Source of the DNA: an uncultured Bacilli bacterium | GTDB lineage: Bacteria > Bacillota_I > Bacilli_A > RFN20 > CAG-449 | Length of the DNA: 11,006 nt | Assembly: GCA_947593895.1 (NCBI GenBank) | Contig: CANQDY010000033.1 | Location: 1 to 11,006 of the forward strand | Reading direction: 5' to 3' | Shown here: positions 7,033-11,006 of the stretch, one piece after another | Numbering within the stretch: position 1 is the first letter of the stretch | How the letters are laid out: each line of letters starts with the position of its first letter | Notes under the pieces: generated by a model | Databases searched by the model: none | Seen by the model: the letters and a program-made list of their open reading frames with translations, nothing else | What the model was told of the DNA's origin: nothing | Position numbers and translations under genes: made by a program

Positions 7033-7709
7033 TTAAATCAAAATATTATTTTAATGATGTGAGTTTTCCAACATTACTATTAATCCATGGTTGGAATACT
7101 AGTGATTTATATATGGAAGTATTTATTCGGCCTTTTTCTAGTCGATTTAATATAATATCTTTAGATCTTTTTTCTGAAATTAACAAGGAGTATACAATTG
7201 ATATTTTTATAGAGGAGATTCATCAAATTGTTGAACAGCATGTAAGTAATAATTTAGTAATTATTGGTCATTCATTTGGTGGAAAACTTGCTTATTTTTA
7301 TTCTTTAAAATATCCAGTAAACCTCTTAGTTCTTTTAGCGCCTTCACTTATAAAACCACATTTTAGCCTTAAAAGAGCAATTAAAGTAAAACTTTATAAG
7401 ATGCTAAAAAAATGTCATTTACCAATTCCCAAGTTCTTAAGAGGAAGTAAAGATTATCAAAATGCAAAAGGAGTAATGAAAAAAACTTTTCTTAATTCTT
7501 ATGCTTATTATTTAAAAGAAGTGGATAAAAATAACAAAAATGTAATAATATTTGGATTTAAAAATGATGATCAAGTTAGGAAATATCAGATTTTTAAGAT
7601 AAAAAAATTTTTGCCAAATTCTAAAATTATTATGTATAATGGCAATCATTTTTCATATTTAGATTATGTAAAGGAGATTGTTTTATTTGTTAATGGATAT
7701 TTTAAATGA
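7029..7709 (+). CDS. Alpha/beta hydrolase
   Basis: A 226-aa soluble alpha/beta-hydrolase-fold protein. LLIHGW (17-22) is the oxyanion-hole strand-loop. GHSFGG (80-85) is the nucleophile elbow with Ser82. The likely acid is Asp180 or Asp181 in GFKNDD, and the likely histidine is His207 in GNHFSYLD. A basic insert between ~111 and 150, rich in Lys and Leu, could form the lid. There is no signal peptide, so it should act in the cytoplasm, perhaps at the membrane face. The start codon overlaps the glmS stop (ATGA), indicating translational coupling. Its end carries the ribosome-binding site for the next gene. The substrate is unknown. Position between glmS and a MurF-like/Ddl-like pair suggests a link to cell-wall precursors, for example an esterase or peptidase acting on a precursor, but nothing in the sequence proves this. 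Confidence 0.8.
   Translation: MIKSKYYFNDVSFPTLLLIHGWNTSDLYMEVFIRPFSSRFNIISLDLFSEINKEYTIDIFIEEIHQIVEQHVSNNLVIIGHSFGGKLAYFYSLKYPVNLLVLLAPSLIKPHFSLKRAIKVKLYKMLKKCHLPIPKFLRGSKDYQNAKGVMKKTFLNSYAYYLKEVDKNNKNVIIFGFKNDDQVRKYQIFKIKKFLPNSKIIMYNGNHFSYLDYVKEIVLFVNGYFK
7671..7676 (+). promoter_or_regulatory. Ribosome-binding site inside the hydrolase gene that bears on the MurF-like start
   Basis: AAGGAG lies within the hydrolase codons AAG GAG (Lys-Glu), where this genome mostly uses AAA GAA. That choice suggests it is kept as a Shine-Dalgarno. It sits 10 bases before an in-frame TTG at 7687, 16 before ATG 7693, 43 before ATG 7720, and only 1 before TTG 7678. Spacing favours the 7687 TTG start. Confidence 0.45.
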
Positions 7710-9135
7710 AGTAATTAAGATGATAACGATATTACTTCTGATTTTTTTCAGTATTTTAGAAGTAAATGTTTTAATGAGCCAATATTATTCACCAAAAAGA
7801 ATGATTCGATCTTTATATTCTCATTATAATATTAAATTAATATTTCTATTTGGATTTGATATTTTAAGCTACATAATATTTGATACAATATTTTTTTCAA
7901 TCTATCATTTGTTTACTATCGTTATTAATATTATCTTATTTGGAAAAATCAGATTGCGTTTTACTCGTCGAAGCATATCATTAATTTTTTTATCCTCTCT
8001 TTTATCATTTATATGCTTTTTATTTTTTAATCAATTATTTTTAATAAAATTAATTGTTATACCATCGATAATTATTATTAGTTACTATCTATTGTTACCG
8101 CTTGAAATATTGATCCAACATCATTATGTAGTTAGAGCACGAAAGAAAATTAATAATATGAAAAATATGAAAATTATTGGTATTACCGGTAGTTTTGGTA
8201 AATCAAGTTTTCGGAATTATCTTTACTCGATTTTAAAAACGAAATATTTAGTAAGAACACCAAAGAATAATATCAATACTTTTAAAGGACTAACGAAATA
8301 CATTAATGACGAATTAGAAGAATGTGATATTCTGATCTTAGAATTAGGTGTCGACAATAAAAATCAAATGTGCCATTTCAAAAAATTATTTACTCTTGAT
8401 TTTGGAGTTATTACTTCAGTAGGTAATATGCATTTAGCTACATTTAAAAATGTAAAAAATGTACTAAATGAAAAATTAAAAATTTACGATTTATTAAATG
8501 ACAAAGGCATTTTATTTTTGAATCAAGATAATGAATATCTTAATAAGGTAAAATTAAAAAACACCATATTTTACTCTAAAAACAATGTAAATTTAGTAAA
8601 ATACAATATTGATGGAATGGATTTTAAATATGAAAAAAAAGTATATCATTTTAATGTTCATCAGTCATTTTTTTCCACATATTTAGATGGAATAATTAAA
8701 ATTGTTAAGAGATTTAATATCCGATCGTATCAATTATATAATTCATCACTTATATTTTGTGATTATCAAAGAAGAAACCAAGTTTTTAAACTTGAAAAAG
8801 GGTATTTAATTGATAATTCATATAATGCAAATCTAGAAGGAATTAAAAGTTCTCTTCTACTGGTTGAGTCTTTACAAGGGGAAACGTATGTTATTACTGG
8901 AGGAATTATTGAGCAAGGCAAAAACTTTGAATTTGAAAATAAAACATTACAAAAGTTATTGAAAAATTATTCTGTGATTTTCATTGGTGAAAAAAATCAT
9001 CCATTAGTAAAAAATGGAGAATTTAAAAAATTAATAATAACAAAAAGCATTTTGCAAGCATATAAGTTAATTAGAGATATTAACCCAGATAACATCTTAT
9101 TGTTAGCAAAAGGGGATAATATATTTTTGAGGTAA
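7687..9135 (+). CDS. Membrane-anchored MurF-like Mur ligase
   Basis: About 482 aa from TTG 7687 (alternatives ATG 7693 or 7720, all in frame). The first ~140 residues are not the usual MurF UDP-binding domain. They form four or five hydrophobic segments (~13-30, 50-69, 72-87, 98-117, 118-138), with a tyrosine/arginine-rich loop SQYYSPKRMIRSLY after the first. The Mur ligase core follows: ATP loop GITGSFGKSS (165-174, Lys172), NNINTFKG, LELGVDN, and ITSVGNMHL (His249). The C-terminal domain has the MurF-type IDNSYNAN (375-382) and VITGGIIEQGK. The Walker A reads GKSS where Mur ligases usually have GKTT/GKTS. MurF adds D-Ala-D-Ala to the UDP-MurNAc-tripeptide. The motifs and the adjoining Ddl-like gene fit that or a related amide ligation at the inner membrane face. 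Lacking the standard N-terminal domain, it may use another substrate, such as a lipid-linked one. The Mur ligase family is certain; being the main MurF is not. Confidence 0.82.
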   Translation: MLMDILNEVIKMITILLLIFFSILEVNVLMSQYYSPKRMIRSLYSHYNIKLIFLFGFDILSYIIFDTIFFSIYHLFTIVINIILFGKIRLRFTRRSISLIFLSSLLSFICFLFFNQLFLIKLIVIPSIIIISYYLLLPLEILIQHHYVVRARKKINNMKNMKIIGITGSFGKSSFRNYLYSILKTKYLVRTPKNNINTFKGLTKYINDELEECDILILELGVDNKNQMCHFKKLFTLDFGVITSVGNMHLATFKNVKNVLNEKLKIYDLLNDKGILFLNQDNEYLNKVKLKNTIFYSKNNVNLVKYNIDGMDFKYEKKVYHFNVHQSFFSTYLDGIIKIVKRFNIRSYQLYNSSLIFCDYQRRNQVFKLEKGYLIDNSYNANLEGIKSSLLLVESLQGETYVITGGIIEQGKNFEFENKTLQKLLKNYSVIFIGEKNHPLVKNGEFKKLIITKSILQAYKLIRDINPDNILLLAKGDNIFLR

Positions 9136-9138
9136 ATT

Positions 9139-10239
9139 ATGAATAAAATTGCTTTTATATGCGGTGGCATGTCAGTTGAAAAAGAAATATCTTGCTTAAC
9201 TGGTATTAAAATTTGTAAAGAATTAAATTTGGATCATAATCAATCATTTTTAATTTATTTAAATGAGCATCAACAGTTTTATATAGTCAATACATTGACA
9301 CCAACATTTATTAAGGATAAAAAATTGACATTGGGAAAATTTGTTAATAAAAGTGGCAAATATTTTTTTAAAACAAAATTTAGAAAATATTATTTTGACC
9401 AAGTTTTAATTTTAGGGCATGGAAAAAATATTGAAGATGGATCATTAGCGTGTTATTTTCAACAACTTAAAATTCCTTGTTTAAGTGAAAGTATTTATCA
9501 TGGTAGCTTGATTCAAGACAAATATTTATTTAAACATGGTGTTAGAGGATTAAAAATACCTTGTCTTCCGGGAGAAATCATTTATAAATATCAAGTTGAT
9601 AATCAAGAATTAATAAAGAGATTAACCAAAAAAATTAAATTTCCATTAATTGTTAAGCCAACTTGTTTAGGATCTTCCATTGGAATTAACAAAGTTGAAG
9701 ATGAAGTGTCACTTCCAAGTGCGATGTTTGAAGCATTTTTATATGATAATTCTTTAATAATCGAACCATTTATATTAAATAAAAGAGAATACAATATCGC
9801 GCTTATTGGATATGATGATGAATTAGAATATTCTAACATTGAAGAAGTTAATCATTCTGATCAGGTTTTATCATTTTATGATAAATACGATTATTCAAAA
9901 AATAATTCTAAAAGAATAATTAATCCGGATATTGAATCATCATTAAAGGAAAAAATTGTTAATTATGCTAAGCGATTTTTTGTTGGATTTAATTTATGTG
10001 GAATTGTTAGATTTGATTTTATTTATAATCAAGATGAAGATAAATTATATCTAAATGAAGCAAATTTAATTCCAGGTTCACTTGCATATTATCTTTTTGA
10101 AGATAAGTATACATTGTCTCAACTTGTAAGTAAATATGTCGATTTACTAAATAAAAAAAGAAAACAAGATAAACTCCTATTTTATAATTATCAAGAAGGA
10201 TTTATAAACAAGGTTGATATCAGTAAATTAAAAAAATAG
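9139..10239 (+). CDS. D-alanine--D-alanine ligase-like ATP-grasp enzyme
   Basis: A 366-aa cytoplasmic ATP-grasp ligase. Ddl features in order: N-terminal GGMSVEKEIS (9-18), matching the GG-S-E-E-S loop; HGKNIEDGS (94-102), compare HGxxGEDG; DKYLFK (127-132); KPTCLGSSIGI (173-183), compare the SSxG ATP loop; IIEPFI (207-212); FYDKYDY (246-252), compare FYDYEAKY; RFDF with Asp293; and NEANLIPGS (306-314), where Glu307 and Asn309 are presumed Mg ligands. It would join two D-alanines using ATP. It departs from classical Ddl at EKE and in the HGKNIEDG loop. NEANLIPGSLAYYL resembles a clostridial Ddl-like branch with NEINTIPGSLAFYLW rather than DdlA/DdlB. It follows the MurF-like gene by three bases, with GAGG (9129-9132) overlapping that gene's stop. 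This fits a pair in which its dipeptide goes to the neighbouring ligase. D-Ala-D-Ala versus another D-Ala-X product cannot be settled by eye. Confidence 0.85.
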   Translation: MNKIAFICGGMSVEKEISCLTGIKICKELNLDHNQSFLIYLNEHQQFYIVNTLTPTFIKDKKLTLGKFVNKSGKYFFKTKFRKYYFDQVLILGHGKNIEDGSLACYFQQLKIPCLSESIYHGSLIQDKYLFKHGVRGLKIPCLPGEIIYKYQVDNQELIKRLTKKIKFPLIVKPTCLGSSIGINKVEDEVSLPSAMFEAFLYDNSLIIEPFILNKREYNIALIGYDDELEYSNIEEVNHSDQVLSFYDKYDYSKNNSKRIINPDIESSLKEKIVNYAKRFFVGFNLCGIVRFDFIYNQDEDKLYLNEANLIPGSLAYYLFEDKYTLSQLVSKYVDLLNKKRKQDKLLFYNYQEGFINKVDISKLKK

Positions 10240-10243
10240 TCGC

Positions 10244-10270
10244 TAATTTATATTTATAAATTAATCTTTT
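10244..10270 (+). terminator. AT-only palindrome after the ddl-like gene, possible operon terminator
   Basis: TAATTTATA (10244-10252) and TATAAATTA (10255-10263) form a perfect 9-bp inverted repeat with a 2-base centre, followed by ATCTTTT. It lies five bases after the ddl-like stop, at the end of the seven-gene run and before a new promoter. The stem is entirely A-T and the T-run only four long, so termination would be weak. A protein-binding palindrome is an alternative. Confidence 0.35.
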
Positions 10271-10286
10271 ATTAATTAACCCTTTT

Positions 10287-10305
10287 TGATATTATAATAT
10301 TGTAG
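10287..10305 (+). promoter_or_regulatory. Promoter for the RDD-family gene
   Basis: A perfect TATAAT (10293-10298) precedes the RDD gene. The upstream TGATAT may add extended -10 character for the overlapping TATTAT; I see no clear -35. The 9-mer ATATTGTAG (10297-10305) overlaps and follows the -10. AAGGTG (10306-10311), the Shine-Dalgarno, comes immediately after, so the leader is very short. Confidence 0.55.
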
Positions 10306-10316
10306 AAGGTGATTAA

Positions 10317-10778
10317 ATGAGAGAAGTTGCAAAAGCACGATATCGAATTATGGCTTTTGTTTTTGATTGGTTGATTGTTTATTTTTTTTGTGCATTAATA
10401 ATGTTTTTTCCAATTATTAATTTAATTAAAGATGCAGGGAATGCAACTATGACAGAAACAATTAGTTTAATGTTATGCATAATTGTCTTCAGTCTCTCTT
10501 GCTTTATTTTTATCGTTTTTTATTTTGTCATTATTCCAGTGATTCTAAAAGGACAAACTATTGGTAAAAAACTATTTAGAATAAGAGTGGTAAAACAAAA
10601 TGGTTCAGACGTCGATTACTTAACTATGTTTGTTAGAGAAATAATTGGTATGGTTTTAATTGATTTTGCAAGTTTTGGAATAACAGTAATAATCCGTTTA
10701 ATTTGTTTATCAATTAAAAATAATCGATTAACTTATCAAGATGTTTTATCTTCAACACTTATAGTTGACGTCAATTAA
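10317..10778 (+). CDS. RDD-family small membrane protein
   Basis: A 153-aa membrane protein. It opens with the RDD-like ARYRIMAFVFDWLIV (7-21), where an arginine and an aspartate flank the start of the first membrane helix. There is a second helix at ~48-75, the conserved loop GQTIGKKLFRIRVV (79-92), a third hydrophobic segment at ~106-130, and a closing QDVLSSTLIV (140-149) matching the family's Q-D-x-x-S-x-T-x-V end. Three membrane segments and this length are typical. RDD proteins have varied, mostly undefined roles; some have been proposed to act in ion transport. It has its own promoter and lies 46 bases before deoD with no visible terminator between, so some read-through into deoD is possible. 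The Shine-Dalgarno AAGGTG is 5 bases before the ATG. Confidence 0.85.
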   Translation: MREVAKARYRIMAFVFDWLIVYFFCALIMFFPIINLIKDAGNATMTETISLMLCIIVFSLSCFIFIVFYFVIIPVILKGQTIGKKLFRIRVVKQNGSDVDYLTMFVREIIGMVLIDFASFGITVIIRLICLSIKNNRLTYQDVLSSTLIVDVN

Positions 10779-10824
10779 AAAATAACTACTTAGTCATTAA
10801 AGTATCATATAAGGAGGAAATAAT

Positions 10825-11006
10825 ATGGCTACACCACATAACAACGCACCAGACAACGCATTTGCTAAGACAGTATTAATGCCTGGGGATCCATTAAGAG
10901 CAAAGTTTATTGCTGAAACATTTTTAACTGATGTTGTTCAAGTTAATACTGTTAGAAATATGTTTGGTTATACTGGATACTATAAAGGGAAAGAAATATC
11001 TGTTAT
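10825..11006 (+). CDS. deoD: Purine nucleoside phosphorylase DeoD, N-terminal part (cut by window end)
   Basis: The first 60 codons of the hexameric, bacterial-type purine nucleoside phosphorylase, which splits purine (deoxy)nucleosides with phosphate to free base and (deoxy)ribose-1-phosphate for salvage. The start MATPHNNA, then TVLMPGDPLRAKFIAETFL and VNTVRNMFGYTGYYKG, follows E. coli DeoD closely. His4, Gly20, Arg24 and Arg43 (numbering without Met) are all present; Arg24 and Arg43 are phosphate ligands, and His4 contacts the nucleoside from the neighbouring subunit. The Shine-Dalgarno AAGGAGG (10811-10817), 7 bases before the ATG, is the strongest in the window. Codons such as GCT, CCA and AAC are more frequent here than in the upstream genes, so expression is probably high. 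No clear promoter was found in the 46-base gap. The reading frame is open to the end of the window. Confidence 0.95.
   Translation, partial: MATPHNNAPDNAFAKTVLMPGDPLRAKFIAETFLTDVVQVNTVRNMFGYTGYYKGKEISV

Noticed and set aside
9603..9839. Open frame of 78 codons on the minus strand
   Set aside because: Antisense to the conserved ATP-grasp core of the Ddl-like gene; no motif or regulatory signal.
10765..10808. Promoter for deoD from TTGACG (10765-10770) and TATCAT (10803-10808)
   Set aside because: The spacing is 32 bases, and TATCAT lies so close to the Shine-Dalgarno that almost no leader would remain. No good -10 lies 16-18 bases after TTGACG.

Overview
The window is AT-rich, with every supported gene on the + strand and only short gaps between genes. 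Codons favour AAA, GAA, ATT and TTA. TGA is used as a real stop (lipoprotein, glmS and hydrolase genes), so this is the standard bacterial code and not the Mycoplasma/Spiroplasma code. Shine-Dalgarno sites, T-tract terminators, a lipobox lipoprotein and peptidoglycan-precursor genes suggest a low-GC Bacillota, probably an uncultured gut Bacilli lineage (Erysipelotrichia, RF39 or Acholeplasma-related). That placement is inference from style and protein resemblance, not from a search.

Layout. Positions 1-52 look like the 3' end of a 5S rRNA, so the window opens at the end of an rRNA operon. A promoter and a 768-aa secreted lipoprotein follow (127-2433). It has a Ser/Thr-rich stalk containing three identical 51-bp repeats and an M6-type (immune inhibitor A-like) zinc metalloprotease domain. 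A strong GNRA-loop terminator closes it.

A second promoter then starts a tight seven-gene run (2522-10239): a divergent galactokinase-family GHMP kinase, a small possibly NTF2-like protein, GlmM, GlmS, an alpha/beta hydrolase, a membrane-anchored MurF-like ligase and a D-Ala-D-Ala ligase-like ATP-grasp enzyme. GlmS makes glucosamine-6-phosphate and GlmM converts it to glucosamine-1-phosphate, the entry to UDP-GlcNAc. Ddl and MurF supply and attach the D-Ala-D-Ala end of the stem peptide. The run therefore covers both the sugar and the peptide ends of peptidoglycan precursor synthesis. The kinase, small protein and hydrolase have no assigned place in that scheme.

After an AT-rich palindrome and a third promoter comes a small RDD-family membrane protein (10317-10778). 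The window ends 60 codons into deoD, purine nucleoside phosphorylase.

The points most worth a second look are the hydrolase/membrane-MurF/divergent-Ddl trio, the unusual galactokinase-like enzyme leading an amino-sugar/cell-wall operon, the perfect repeats in the lipoprotein stalk, and a 9-mer shared by all three recognised promoters. I found no CRISPR array, mobile element, tRNA or convincing riboswitch.
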